Source: Perognathus longimembris pacificus (lineage: Eukaryota > Chordata > Mammalia > Rodentia > Heteromyidae). Taken from it: a stretch of DNA of 64,000 bases. The notes under the pieces are model-generated. The model saw only the letters and a list, made by a program, of their open reading frames with translations, was not told the DNA's origin and searched no databases. This document shows positions 23,443-33,219 of the stretch, one piece after another. Both the position numbers and the translations under genes were made by a program. The stretch's first letter is position 1; each line of letters begins with the position of its first letter. Location of the stretch: contig NC_063173.1 in NCBI RefSeq assembly GCF_023159225.1, positions 9,648,852 to 9,712,851 of the forward strand, written 5' to 3'.

Positions 23443-23654
23443 AAGCTGGGGATATGGCCTAGTGGCAAGAGCGCTTGCCTCGTATACTTGAAACCCTGGG
23501 TTCGATTCCCCAGCACCACATATACAGAAAATGGCCAGAAGTAGCGCTGTGACTCAAGTGGCAGAGTGCTAGCCTTGAGCAAAAACAAGTCAGGGACAGT
23601 GCTCAGGCCCTGAGTCTAAGGCCCAGGACTGGCAAAAAAAAAAAAAAAAAAAAA
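23443..23654 (+). mobile_element. IDL-Geo SINE with target-site duplication
   Basis: Full dimer with an A-tail. The direct repeat AAGAATCCTCCAAG (23429-23442) recurs as AAGAATTCTCCAAG (23655-23668) with one mismatch. Confidence 0.95.
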
Positions 23655-23859
23655 AAGAATTCTCCAAGAGCTTTTGTAGTAGGCACGATCGCCTTTGGCT
23701 GCCATTGTTTTGGTTGTACAGCTTGTATTGGAGGGCAGGGGATAAAATATCCGTCTTGCTTATAGATTTTTTTTTAAAAAAAGAAAAGAAGCAGAGTTTA
23801 AGGAATCTGCTGAAATCACTATATATACATAACCGCTTATCTTTCTTTTTTTTGTTCTT

Positions 23860-24055
23860 TTTTGGTAGTACTATTATTTGAATTCATGGCCTTACATTTT
23901 CCGGGCAAGGACTTTATCACTTAAATTATAACTTTAGCCCTTTCTGCTTTCATTATTTTTCTAATATAGTCTCAAATTTTGCCTGGGCTGTCCTGGATCA
24001 CAGTTCTCTCCTGCTTATGCTTTTTGCATTGCTGGGGTGACAAGTGGGTTTCTCT
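23860..24055 (-). mobile_element. Old antisense composite SINE
   Basis: Degenerate: GGTAGTACTATTATTTGAAT, then GCCTGGGCTGTCCTGGATCA keep the order of a minus-strand Geo/B1-like copy. Confidence 0.4.
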
Positions 24056-24204
24056 GAAGCCAGCTTTTTTAGGGGTTGAGATGGCAGTTTCCCGAGACCC
24101 TCTCTGGCCTCAAGCCATGATATTCCCTGTCTCAGCCTCCCAACTTGTTAGCTTTATATGCTTGAACCCTGGGCCCCACTCACTAAACTCCTTTTCCCAT
24201 TTAG

Positions 24205-24265
24205 GAGGGGAAACTAAGGCATACAGACACGTAACATACTTGAGATCATATTGCTGCTTAACCTT
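24205..24265 (+). repeat. MIR fragment
   Basis: CCCATTTAGGAGGGGAAACT followed by AAGGCATACAGACACGTAAC matches the MIR 'gaggaaactgaggc' region. Confidence 0.6.
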
Positions 24266-24269
24266 GAAG

Positions 24270-24860
24270 AAAAAATTATAGAGTAGCTATTTGTCACTCC
24301 AAGACCTGGAGATTTTTATGCAAGGATGAATTTTTCAGATTCTAAAACCTGTAGCAATGCATACACATTCACTGTGGGATTTTTCTTTTCTTAGATGAAA
24401 ATCCCAGTGAGCCACTGGCTGACATCTTCTGGTCTCTGATAACCAGTGTGCCTCTGGAGCTGCCAAAGAGTTCAAATGCATGAATCTGTCCACATGCCAA
24501 GGGCTTTATCATAAGACCCGGCTGCTCCTGATGAAAGAGGCACCAGAGTCCTCAGACCAGAAAGGCCCTTTCAAAAATTCTCCCCATTTGTTCTCACGTT
24601 AAGTCATGAAACAAATGTTTCCAGTCAAATGTACCAGTTGAAATGAACCTCTTTTCTGAAAGAAAGAAAAAAAAAAAGAATTGGCTAGTTTAGGCACAGC
24701 AATTATCAGGAGTGGTTCCTGGAGTCACAAACCATGAAGTGGCCAAGAGATGAAGGAGTCTGTTTCAAGTGTTTCACAGAAAATCTCCAAGGACCTTCAA
24801 ACTTCTAAGCAAGAAGGTTTCCAATCTGTCATTGCCCAACTCCTTTCAGGGGAGCAGAAA
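24270..24860. other. Unique intron DNA
   Basis: Nothing assignable. Confidence 0.35.
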
Positions 24861-24861
24861 T

Positions 24862-24925
24862 ACAACACAACTGAAGTGAAGGAACCTGTCCCAACCCACT
24901 GAGCAGGTTGCAAGTGGCAGAGCCA
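24862..24925 (+). repeat. MIR fragment
   Basis: GAACCTGTCCCAACCCACTG and GTTGCAAGTGGCAGAGCCAG match the MIR 3' core order. Confidence 0.45.
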
Positions 24926-25276
24926 GCATCTGTCATAAGAGGCTGGGCCTGCCCTGATTGCAAACAGCCTTAGTCCCAGGACTTGCTCTTGGATTGCCTA
25001 AATCCTCATACAAACTCTTCAGACAAATTCTGATTTCAAAAAACTATTTTTAAGATTTTACTTTGCACAACCATGTAAAAGTGAAACAATGAAGCTTGTT
25101 GAGATTGATTTGGGAGGGGGACAAGGAGATTGAGAAGAGGTACAACGTATGCATATGAGGATCTGTCAAGAGGAAGCCTCCTCAGATAACACATGGATAC
25201 TAACAAAACTGTGGAAAATTTAAGTGTCTCGTTTTTTCAGACCAATGAAAAGTTCAGGTTCAAATAAATAACTCTT

Positions 25277-25489
25277 GGGCTGGGGATATAGCCTAGTGGC
25301 AAGAGTGCCTGCCTCGGATACACGAGGCCCTAGGTTCGATTCCCCAGCACCACATATACAGAAAACGGCCAGAAGCGGCGCTGTGGCTCAAGTGGCAGAG
25401 TGCTAGCCTTGAGCAAAAAGAAGCCAGGGACAGTGCTCAGGCCCTGAGTCCAAGGCCCAGGACTGGCAAAAATAAATAAATAAATAAAT
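25277..25489 (+). mobile_element. IDL-Geo SINE with AATA tail and target-site duplication
   Basis: Near-consensus. The 15-base direct repeat AAATAAATAACTCTT occurs at 25262-25276 and 25490-25504. The A-tail has become an (AAAT)n microsatellite. Confidence 0.96.
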
Positions 25490-25503
25490 AAATAAATAAC
25501 TCT

Positions 25504-25752
25504 TAGCCACCTGTCCTTGGTTCACTCCTGCCATCCTAGCTGCTCAGGAGGCTGAGATCTGAGGATACTCATGTGAATCCAGCTACAACAGAAGAACATC
25601 CATGTGACTCTGATGTCCAATTAACCAGCGAAAAGCAGGAAGGAGAACTGTAGCTCCAGTGGTAGAGCACCAGCCTTGAATTGAACAGCCAAGGGAGAGG
25701 AAGGTGCCCCGAGTTCCAGCCTCAGTGCCCAAGCCCAGCACAGGCACAAAAG
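25504..25752 (+). mobile_element. B1-like/Geo composite SINE
   Basis: TAGCCACCTGTCCTTGGTTC ... TAGCTGCTCAGGAGGCTGAG ... GATGTCCAATTAACCAGCGA ... CTCCAGTGGTAGAGCACCAG ... AGGCACAAAAG. Abuts the IDL-Geo copy before it. Confidence 0.88.
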
Positions 25753-25873
25753 AATCCACGAGTGTCATCCACTCACCCCAAAGTTGTCTTAAAACAAAAA
25801 CACAATTTCCTTTCGATAGACTATAGAAAGCCGGAAGAATTGGAAAGATGGTGAGTTAAAGACATTGAATTGT

Positions 25874-25910
25874 TGGGGGGGCGGGGGAGGACATGGGGGG
25901 GGGGCGGTAA
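25874..25910 (+). repeat. G-rich tract
   Basis: Four or more G-runs of 4-10 within 37 bases, intronic and just outside the RAB38 CpG island. Fits a G-quadruplex pattern. Confidence 0.7.
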
Positions 25911-26337
25911 CTTTCTTAGTCCTTGATTTGCTTGTGAAAAGCAAAGTATTTCCAAGACCCAAAGAGAGGATGGTGGAATTTGGAAGTGAGTGAGCTGTTC
26001 GAAACAGGAAAGGGCCAAGTATTGCGAGCCGGCCATTGATGATTCCAGCTACCCCCCCTAACTGGGCGCCTGTGTGACTCGGGGCCCCTTCACCGGCTAG
26101 ACAGCCTGCGCCCAGAAAACGAGTGAGCCCCAGCGAGGGCACCGGGCCGAGCTCCCTCTGGGTCCCAGTGGCCGCCCGCTGGGCGCGGCGCGGGGGTTGG
26201 GAGCCGCGAGGCCGGCGCGCCCCAGCTTTTAACTTGGAGTGGAGAAACTTTTTGTTTTCATCGTGGCACGCGGGTCTTCCAGCCCCCCCCAGGGCAAGTC
26301 TGCGAGGGTGGACGGCCCGGCCCTCCGTGTCCCGAGC

Positions 26338-26360
26338 GGGGGACCCCCCCCGCCCCCCCC
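26338..26360 (-). promoter_or_regulatory. G-runs just after the RAB38 exon 1 splice donor
   Basis: On the transcript strand two eight-G runs separated by one C begin about 26 nt inside intron 1. Intronic G-runs near donors often act as splicing enhancers and can fold as quadruplexes; the role here is inferred. Confidence 0.5.
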
Positions 26361-26386
26361 AGACGCCGGCCTCCCGGGGCGCTCAC

Positions 26387-26588
26387 CTGCGATGTCCCAG
26401 AGCTGCAGGCGCACCACGGTCTCCGCGTCCCAGCGCAGCACCTTGAGCGCGAAGTCCACGCCGATCGTGGCGCGGTAGTGCGAGGAGAAGTTCTGGTGCA
26501 CGTAGCGCTTGATGATGCTGGTCTTGCCCACGCCCAGGTCCCCGATCACCAGCAGCTTGTACAGGTGCTCTTTGTGCGGGGCCTGCAT
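26387..26588 (-). CDS. RAB38: RAB38 exon 1 (coding part, residues 1-67)
   Basis: First coding exon of the small GTPase RAB38, a close paralogue of RAB32. In mammals it directs traffic of cargo such as tyrosinase and TYRP1 to melanosomes and other lysosome-related organelles, using the BLOC-3 exchange factor. The ATG is at 26588-26586 and the frame begins MQAPHKEHLYKLL. The P-loop GDLGVGKT (residues 16-23), switch I around YRATIGVDF (38-46) and the start of switch II, LWDIA (63-67), are all visible. Met1 (lost in the rat Ruby allele) and Gly19 (changed in the mouse chocolate allele) are intact. The exon ends GCA G before a consensus GTGAGC donor at 26386-26381, and the split glycine codon completes perfectly with exon 2. 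Arg52 and Ala55 differ from the His and Pro I recall for human. Reading on past the donor gives glycine-rich nonsense. Confidence 0.97.
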
Positions 26589-26689
26589 GGTGGCGGCCGG
26601 CCCGCGGCGCGGTGCGGGCTGGGGGGGAGGCGCAGCCGGCCGGGCTCTGGCTCGGGACGCCGGGGGACGGGAGTGTGGGCGCCGCCGGG

Positions 26690-26745
26690 GCGGCAGGGCG
26701 GGGCGGGGTGGGGGTGGGGGGGAAGGCGGGGGCCCGGGCGGGCTC
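26690..26745 (+). promoter_or_regulatory. G-rich tract in the RAB38 promoter (possible G-quadruplex / SP-KLF sites)
   Basis: Runs of 3-7 G separated by 1-3 bases, including several GGGCGGGG and GGGTGGGG boxes, 100-160 bp upstream of the RAB38 ATG on the non-template side. This matches the four-run G-quadruplex pattern and also SP/KLF GC boxes. Sequence evidence only. Confidence 0.55.
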
Positions 26746-27134
26746 CTCCCCGGGGTGAAGCCTCCTTTCCCAGCGCCTGTGGCTGGAGACGCCGGGCCTC
26801 TCGCTGCAATGGATCCCTCACCCCACCTGTGCGGGCGGAATCCGTGCCCCATGATTTGCACGCCAGGAAAAATGAGTGTCAAAGATTTAGGTCATGCAGG
26901 GGAGGGAATCGTGACCGGCGGAGAGGAGCTCAGAACTTCTGAGGTCACCCTCCCCACCGCCACGCCACGCGTGGAAAGACCTCTCAAGAGGCAGCAGGAA
27001 AAGCAGCCCAGATACAGAAAGAATAGCAGTGGTCGGCGCGCGTGGACAGTGCGTTCGCCAGTGCAGCCCCAGCACAGCCCCCAGGACGGGGTCCCCTTGG
27101 CGCCAGCTCCGCCCTGGCCTGGGACTCGGCCTAG

Positions 27135-27380
27135 GGGCCTAAGGTCCAAGATTGGATCATTCGAGCTCCCCAAACAACAGCTTCCTGAAATGCTGTCCGT
27201 ATCGGTTATGATTTCGTTTTGTGAAGATTTTATTAGCATACATTAGTTGTATCGGGGAATTTCCAAACGTGGTTAGCATGTCGTCCATCAGTCTTGCCTC
27301 CCTATTCACCCTCAATCAACCTCTCCCTTTCACCCACCTCCTTCCCAGTCCCCTGTCATTCATTCACTTTTTTTTTTTAA
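27135..27380. other. Proximal 5' flank of RAB38
   Basis: Transition from the CpG island to AT-rich DNA. No repeat or gene recognised. Confidence 0.4.
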
Positions 27381-27384
27381 TTTT

Positions 27385-27647
27385 TTGGCAGTATTGGATT
27401 TGAACTTACCTTTTTTTGCTTGCTTCCTAGGCTGATACTGCACCACTTAAATCTGCTGTTTTTCGAGTTACTTTGGAGATTGGGTTTTGTTTTGGGGGTT
27501 TTTTTGTTGTTGGTGGTTTGTTTTTGTTTTTGTTTTGGTTTTGGTTTTGGTTTTGGTATTTTCTGCCCTGGCTGCCCTCAAAATTTCAATCCTTAGCTTT
27601 AACCTTGAGTTGCTAAAGTTACAGGTGTGAACCACCAGCTCCTGGTT
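27385..27647 (-). mobile_element. B1-like/Geo composite SINE, antisense, with internal (GTTTTG)n
   Basis: GGCAGTATTGGATTTGAACT ... ACTGCACCACTTAAATCTGC ... GCCCTGGCTGCCCTCAAAAT ... GGTGTGAACCACCAGCTCCT. A (GTTTTG)n run at about 27520-27557 expands the middle. Confidence 0.8.
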
Positions 27648-27649
27648 TT

Positions 27650-28110
27650 ATTGTTATTTTTAAATAGTATCCTCATTGTAATCAACATGTAACCATGGTG
27701 TTTTGCAAGTACAAATGACATATTTTAACCAAAAATAATTTTTCTATTGGTCTGTCTCCCTATCATCCCACCTCTTATTAACAACCATCGAAGAGATTCA
27801 TTATTCCATATAGGTATGGAATATTTCTACACTAATCACTCTCCACCAAATCTTTCTCTCGCTTTTGTCTCTCCAAATAGTATGATGTTCTATGTGTGTA
27901 TATAGACATACATGCATACCTATATACATGTCTATCTATAATATATATATGTATCTGCATAGATAGATAGATAGATCTTAACTTTGAGATGTGAACATCG
28001 GCACTTTTGGTGTCACGAGTTAATGATCTAACACAGAGGACATTCTAGCAGGAACTAATGAGGAACTAGCAGGAACTAATGAACTATTCACGACTTCCAG
28101 CTTTCTCCCA
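27650..28110. other. Intergenic DNA with short (GATA)n
   Basis: AT-rich. GATAGATAGATAGAT lies at 27961-27976, and a local direct repeat of AGCAGGAACTAATGA at 28049-28082. Confidence 0.5.
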
Positions 28111-28117
28111 CATCCCC

Positions 28118-28348
28118 AAAGCTCTAAGCATTTGTAATTCTAGCTACTCAGAAGGCTGAGATACAAAGATGGCAGTTCAAAGCCCGCCTGGACAGGAAAG
28201 TCTGTGAAACTCTTATCTCCTTTTTACTACCCGAAAAACTGGATGTGGAGCTGTGGCTCAAGTGGTAGAGTGCTAGACTTGAGTACACAAAAACCCAAGG
28301 ACAGCACACAGGCCCTGAGTTCAAGCCCAAGGACCAGAAAAACAAACC
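28118..28348 (+). mobile_element. B1-like/Geo composite SINE
   Basis: AATTCTAGCTACTCAGAAGG ... CTCTTATCTCCTTTTTACTA ... GGAGCTGTGGCTCAAGTGGT ... AAGCCCAAGGACCAG plus an A/C-rich tail. Confidence 0.9.
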
Positions 28349-28647
28349 AAAACAACAACAAAAAACTCTTTGAGCAGCACTGAGAGACAGTCTAAACAAT
28401 AATAATAGCAAGTGTTTGTATCGGTCACTTAATCATCCTAAAGTCTTTCAAATGAGCAATAGTTCTTTTTGTTTTGCAAATAAAGAAGTCAAGGATAAGA
28501 ACTTTAGAAGTAGTATTCCCCTAGCTAATAAGAACTGACAATTAGAAGTGGCAGAGTGCCTCAGCTGCTGGAGCACAAGGCTCTGAATTTTAGAAAGCAC
28601 AGTGCTCTGAATACAAATCCCACTAAGGTACCATAAAACAAAAGCCA

Positions 28648-28860
28648 TGCCTGGCACCAGTTGTTTACACATCTACTTACTCAGGAGGCTGAGACCTGAG
28701 GATCACAGTTCAAAGTTAACCTAAATAGACAAATCCAAGAGGTTCTTATCTCCAATTAAACAGCTGAACCCAGAAGCATGACTTAATTGGTAGAGCACTA
28801 GCCATGTGTAAATAAAGCTGAGCCAGAGCATGAAGCCCTAAATTCAAGCCCCAGTATGAA
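28648..28860 (+). mobile_element. B1-like/Geo composite SINE
   Basis: GCCTGGCACCAGTTGTTTAC ... TACTCAGGAGGCTGAGACCT ... TTATCTCCAATTAAACAGCT ... TTGGTAGAGCACTAGCCATG ... CAAGCCCCAGTATG. A Geo-like scrap (GTGGCAGAGTGCCTCAGCTG) just upstream at 28547 may be another relic. Confidence 0.88.
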
Positions 28861-28861
28861 A

Positions 28862-28863
<2 letters not shown>

Positions 28864-28902
<39 letters not shown>
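28864..28902 (+). repeat. (CA)n microsatellite at a SINE 3' end
   Basis: About 19 CA units directly following the SINE. Confidence 0.96.
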
Positions 28903-28903
<1 letters not shown>

Positions 28904-29254
28904 AAAGGAAATGCAAAACTCAAATCTGGGTCAGGTTCAAAGACTGTTTTTTCATTCACTTATTCAATATACACCGAGTACTTAGAATGTACATAGCTTT
29001 GTACATACTCCACACCAGACTCTTGACCTGGCCCATGTGCAGATAAAGCAAGAATGGGGAATGGAAAGGTGGAATGGGGTTGACCTTTAAGGCCGAGGCA
29101 ATGAGGGAGAATCTCACCGAACAGAAGAAGTATTTGGGGGAGCTGAAGAAAATGAGGAACGGTGCCCACAGACCCCCTATGTGACAGGCCTGCAATGCGT
29201 AGGTCCATCCCCTGGTTTGGAGATGAGTATTCACAAACCAGGGCCAGAGCTCTG

Positions 29255-29400
29255 CCACACCGCCTCATTTCGTCCTTCCCGTTGCTTTATGAAGGAAGGC
29301 ATTTTGTTCACTTGATAAACAAAGAGAGTCAGATGAAAAGCAGCCTTCCCAAGGCCTCACCTGGCTAGGCAGTATCAGAACTGGAATCTAAACTCAGACT
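29255..29400 (+). repeat. MIR
   Basis: Diverged MIR order: GTTCACTTGATAAACAAAGA, CTTCCCAAGGCCTCACCTGG, GTATCAGAACTGGAATCTAA. Confidence 0.55.
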
Positions 29401-29539
29401 TGTATGAAACGGAATGGAAACTTTGCTATGGCTGTGGTCTTCCTCCAGCACAGCAAACCCTAAACGTCAAACTCCACAGGCCCCTTGCACACTTAAGTAT
29501 GCTCCAAATGTGACCTGGACATATCGCATAGCTTTTATC

Positions 29540-29600
29540 GAGCTTTAATTCCCACATCAGCAAAACGAGACTAATAATATCTGTAGCTTACAGGTCTTGA
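29540..29600 (+). repeat. MIR-like fragment
   Basis: TCCCACATCAGCAAAACGAG followed by ACTAATAATATCTGTAGC resembles the MIR 'catctgtaaaatgggaataata' segment. Confidence 0.45.
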
Positions 29601-29602
29601 AA

Positions 29603-32565
29603 GGACTAGAATATATATGTACATGTATATATACATGTATTTCATATATTTGTGGGTATGTATATAATATATCTACATATATTATCAACCCCATATTATT
29701 TTACTGAATAAATGCCAGCTCTAAATGTGAAATGAAAATGAAGCACACGTTTTAAACACTGTTGATGCTGTTGTCCTTTTTTATTTTTAGCTTTCTCTTA
29801 CCTTCTTCAAGGATAACGAAGAGGCTTTGATCCTAATGGACACTAAAGGAAGATTTGAGAATTGTTCTTATTAGTGCTTAATTCGTTGCTTTCCACCCAC
29901 CCAGAGAACTCCAGGCAGATGATAGGGAACAAGTAAGAAATATTTCACCTACTCAAGGAACTGGACAACACTATGTCTTTACCAAATAGGGAGGAGCATG
30001 GGGAGCTGGAAATGAACAAATTATGCTTAGCACGGGAAACGAGCGATGGTGACAACATCGATCCCTTGGCAGATTCTAAGTCCCAGTTCTGAATCTGAAA
30101 TGCAAGCTTGGTCTAGCAAAGAGCGGAGGGTGTAGGACAGGGGCAGAAATTTGGGACAGACCAAATTTCACTGAGCTGGCTCTCAGTGTTACACCTGCCC
30201 AACTTCCTGGCAGACGTCATCTTATTTCCCTAAGCTGAATGCAAGCTGAGTCAGGCTTGTCTTCCTTTTGTCTTCCCTCTGTTCAGGAGTGTATTCACAC
30301 ATCAGATGTTTACATTCATGGTGTAGGACAGGCATGGCAAGACTCAGGATTTCTAGGACCAAAACCTTATGAAATCGAGGGCAGCAGCCTCTGTACGCAA
30401 AAGAATACAAGATGCAAAGCTAATTCAGTGTTGGGAACAGGTGCCTATCCCTGAACCCCCAACTCCCTGTCTCTGTGGGCAGGGACAGTGAGCAAGTGTC
30501 CTAGCTGGGGAGGAAGGATGTGCAATTGGTTTCCAGAGGCATTCTTTTTGCTCTCATGATAATTCTTCTCAATGAGAAGAAATTACTCTCAGTTTGTATT
30601 TCTAAATCCTTGAGGTCAAAGTCATTTGGTGAGCATAGTGTACTAGCCACTGTTCCTCGTTTCATGGCCCTTTCTACACTGGGACACCTGCACCATCTCC
30701 CTTCAAGCCTCTGACGATGTCTTCACAGTTTTACTGCCCTCCGTTTGCTCACTCACAGCACACCTGTCTTCAAGGCCGTATGAGCTGTGTGTGAATTCAA
30801 GCCTAGAGTGCTGTCCCACAGATCACAGCATCGCATCCGAGTTCTCCACAGCGCCATTCACTTGCTGCCCAAGAAGGGGACACAATCTTGCACGTATTAA
30901 GTGGAAAACCTAATTTAAATGATTAGAAATTGCTTCTCAAATATCAACTTGAAAGCACAATCCCTTATGCTTCCCTCCCAAGATACTGCTAAATTAGGTG
31001 AGCTGCTGGAAAGTTACCTTATTTGCTTTGCTATTAAGAGAGCTACAGGGAGTTACTCATTAGCTTATGTGAGCTCTTAATTATTGCATCAAAGAAATAC
31101 TTAAAGTCTGCAAGTTAGGGTCCCAAGAGGCTTTGTTGCAGAAAGGTAAACTAATTTTTCTTAGATTCACACAGAAATATAGCCAAAAAGACATGGACCC
31201 TTACCCTGCAAAAGGCCTGTTAGGAGCTGACTGTGTAATTTATCATCTAAACTGAATCTCCTGAGTGAAAGGGGCATATTATTAATAATGACATCAAAGA
31301 ACAGGACCAAACCAGACTGTCCTAAAGAACATTCCTTCCTGAAGCAGAGGGTTAGCAATCTCAAATAAGATCTAAATGTAACAGTGGCATTTGAAAAATC
31401 TCATAAATCACTCTTTCAATATATAGGCCTGCCAAGTTAGGCCTGTTGTCTCTGTTGTCTTCAAAGCATTTCCTTATTTTCCACTAGGCTGGTCTGAAAC
31501 CTGTGCTGACTTGCAGCGGCGGCTGGATCCGGCATTTACTTGAGAATGCAGCAGTTGCCTGGCAGTGCGAAGCAACTTGTAGATTGTTTAGAGAGACTTC
31601 AAGAAGGATTCGGGGTGGAAAGTGCTTGAAATAAAAACATTTCAGTCTGTGAGAATTTTAGCATTGAATTTCTTGTCTCCCAGAAAGACAGACTATACTG
31701 GAATATTTAATGATGCTCACGTGATAGTTTTAACTCTGTTAATCTTCAGTATATCAGTAAAAACCAGATGGCACTTTCAACTGTTTTCAGGAAGAGATTT
31801 ATTGCCAGCTAGAATTATGTTCCGCAGTTAAACTTGCCCTAGGCTGATATGGCCAAGTTGGGACACATGTTTCTCTGGGCCCACTAAACATAAAAGGGTG
31901 GAAATTAGCTTTAGAGTGGCCAAAAGATCAGCTGCTGGGAAGAACTTGGAGCAAAAGTATTCCGTATGTAATAGAATTTCAAATTCTTTCCACGGGGTTC
32001 CCTTGTTCCTCAGAGCTACCCGGAAGCAGGCATATCCTCTTTATTATAAGCAAAATAGGGCTCAATAAGTTTAAATAAATCTCTCAGAATCAAAGGAGCA
32101 TAAAAAGAGAATTTCAATCCATAATCCCTACCTCTCTACACTTTGTATATATCTCAGTCCTTTAGCAGGTGATAAAATCCACATCCAGATTTCTACTGCA
32201 GATCTATTTCCATTACAGTATTAGATAGTCAGGCTATAATAGAAAAAGATTAGTCTATTTCTAGAACCATCTCATACTCACTAAGCAACTCAGGCAAAAT
32301 CTTAGCACAAATAAAAAGGGCATGCTTTTCATTTAGACAGTGATCTGAACTGAAATGTTCTACATAGCAGGCATGTACCAAGGATGGTTCCCAGAGATAG
32401 CAATAATAGTGGAGTACCGAGGTTCTTCAATTAAGGGGGCCCTGCCCAGACAGGAGATAATGACCCAATATCACATACAGTCTAGCTCAAAAACGATAAA
32501 AAGGATGCAAGAAAATTGATAGAGCATTAAAGCATTAACCAAGAATATTCAAATGCAAAGCGTAG
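29603..32565. other. Largest repeat-poor stretch of the RAB38 5' flank
   Basis: Nearly 3 kb with no SINE, L1 or LTR that I recognise, apart from AT dinucleotide runs at 29608-29690. Frames at 30239-30454, 30520-30714 and 31622-31831 show no family signature. Repeat-poor sequence upstream of a regulated gene may hold enhancers, but nothing in the sequence proves it. Confidence 0.4.
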
Positions 32566-32578
32566 TAATAGGTGTTCA

Positions 32579-32781
32579 GGCTGGGAATGTGGCTTAGTGA
32601 TAGTACTTGCCTCGTATGTATGAAGCACTGGGTTGGATTATTCAGCACCACATGAACAGAAAAGGGCTCAAGTGGCGCTTGTGGCTCAAGTGGTAGCGTG
32701 CTAGCTTTAAGCAAAAGAAGCTCAATGACAGTGCCCAGGCAAGCCCCAGGACTAGCCAAAAAATAAATAAATTAATTAAAA
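32579..32781 (+). mobile_element. IDL-Geo SINE
   Basis: GGCTGGGAATGTGGCTTAGT ... CAGCACCACATGAACAGAAA ... CTCAAGTGGTAGCGTGCTAG ... GGACTAGCC plus an AAAT-rich tail. An imperfect direct repeat AGGTGTTCAG / AGGTGTCAG flanks it. Confidence 0.92.
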
Positions 32782-33049
32782 AGGTGTCAGGGTCAAAAGA
32801 CAGACAGATTTCATGTGTCTGAGACATAATAAGTCTCTACCACCCAAATACATTCACAGTGCGTGGAGCATTGGCAGGTACACACGCACCTTGCCTACCC
32901 TGTGAAGGCTTTTGTAGGCCCCTTTACTGACAACTTCTTTCCTTTCTGTCTGCATATTATTTTACTATTTTTCCATCCATAGAACCTTGCCTTTCTTCTT
33001 GGATTCAGCCACTCCCATGGCAATATAGAAAAGTAGGATAAATATTAAA

Positions 33050-33215
33050 TTCTCATCCAGGTTCTATCACTATCCAACTGTGAGAAATTAATAAAGTAAG
33101 TTAGCTCCTGTAAGCTTGTCCCTGATTATATAAAATGAGAATATTAATGGCTCCTAGCTCATGAATTTGCTGGAGACACTAAGCAAAATAATGCAGTAGC
33201 AAGTGCTTACATAAT
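33050..33215 (+). repeat. MIR
   Basis: GGTTCTATCACTATCCAACTG, GAGAAATTAATAAAGTAAG, TTATATAAAATGAGAATATT and TAATGGCTCCTAGCTCATG follow the MIR core and 3' order. Confidence 0.7.
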
Positions 33216-33219
33216 GTTG

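Larger units (their letters stand above)
8324..26386 (-). other. RAB38: RAB38 intron 1
   Basis: 18-kb phase-1 intron with a GTGAGC donor and a TTCTAG acceptor. It splits the Gly68 codon inside switch II. It is filled with SINEs, microsatellites, MIR and L2 pieces, and contains the mitochondrial 16S insertion and the unexplained reading frame at 15517-15810. I recognised no alternative RAB38 exon in it. Confidence 0.93.
26090..27130 (-). promoter_or_regulatory. RAB38: RAB38 CpG island, promoter and 5' UTR region
   Basis: Very GC- and CpG-rich block covering RAB38 exon 1 and its upstream flank, densest at about 26110-26770 and fading towards 27130. Such islands usually mark mammalian transcription starts. 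The strand is set by the RAB38 coding frame. I see no TATA box placed to decide a start site. Although RAB38 is a known MITF-pathway gene in melanocytes, I noticed no CATGTG or CACGTG M-box/E-box in the proximal sequence. A CACCTG E-box occurs near 26825, and an octamer-like TGCAAAT lies on the minus strand near 26855. Confidence 0.8.

Noticed and set aside
26229..26386. Continuation of the RAB38 exon 1 frame past the donor
   Set aside because: The consensus GTGAGC donor and perfect phase match to exon 2 show this is intron.
26478..27246. Long plus-strand open frames antisense to RAB38 exon 1 (154 and 245 codons)
   Set aside because: They exist because the CpG island is GC-rich and poor in stop codons. 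No family motif, and RAB38 on the other strand explains the conservation.
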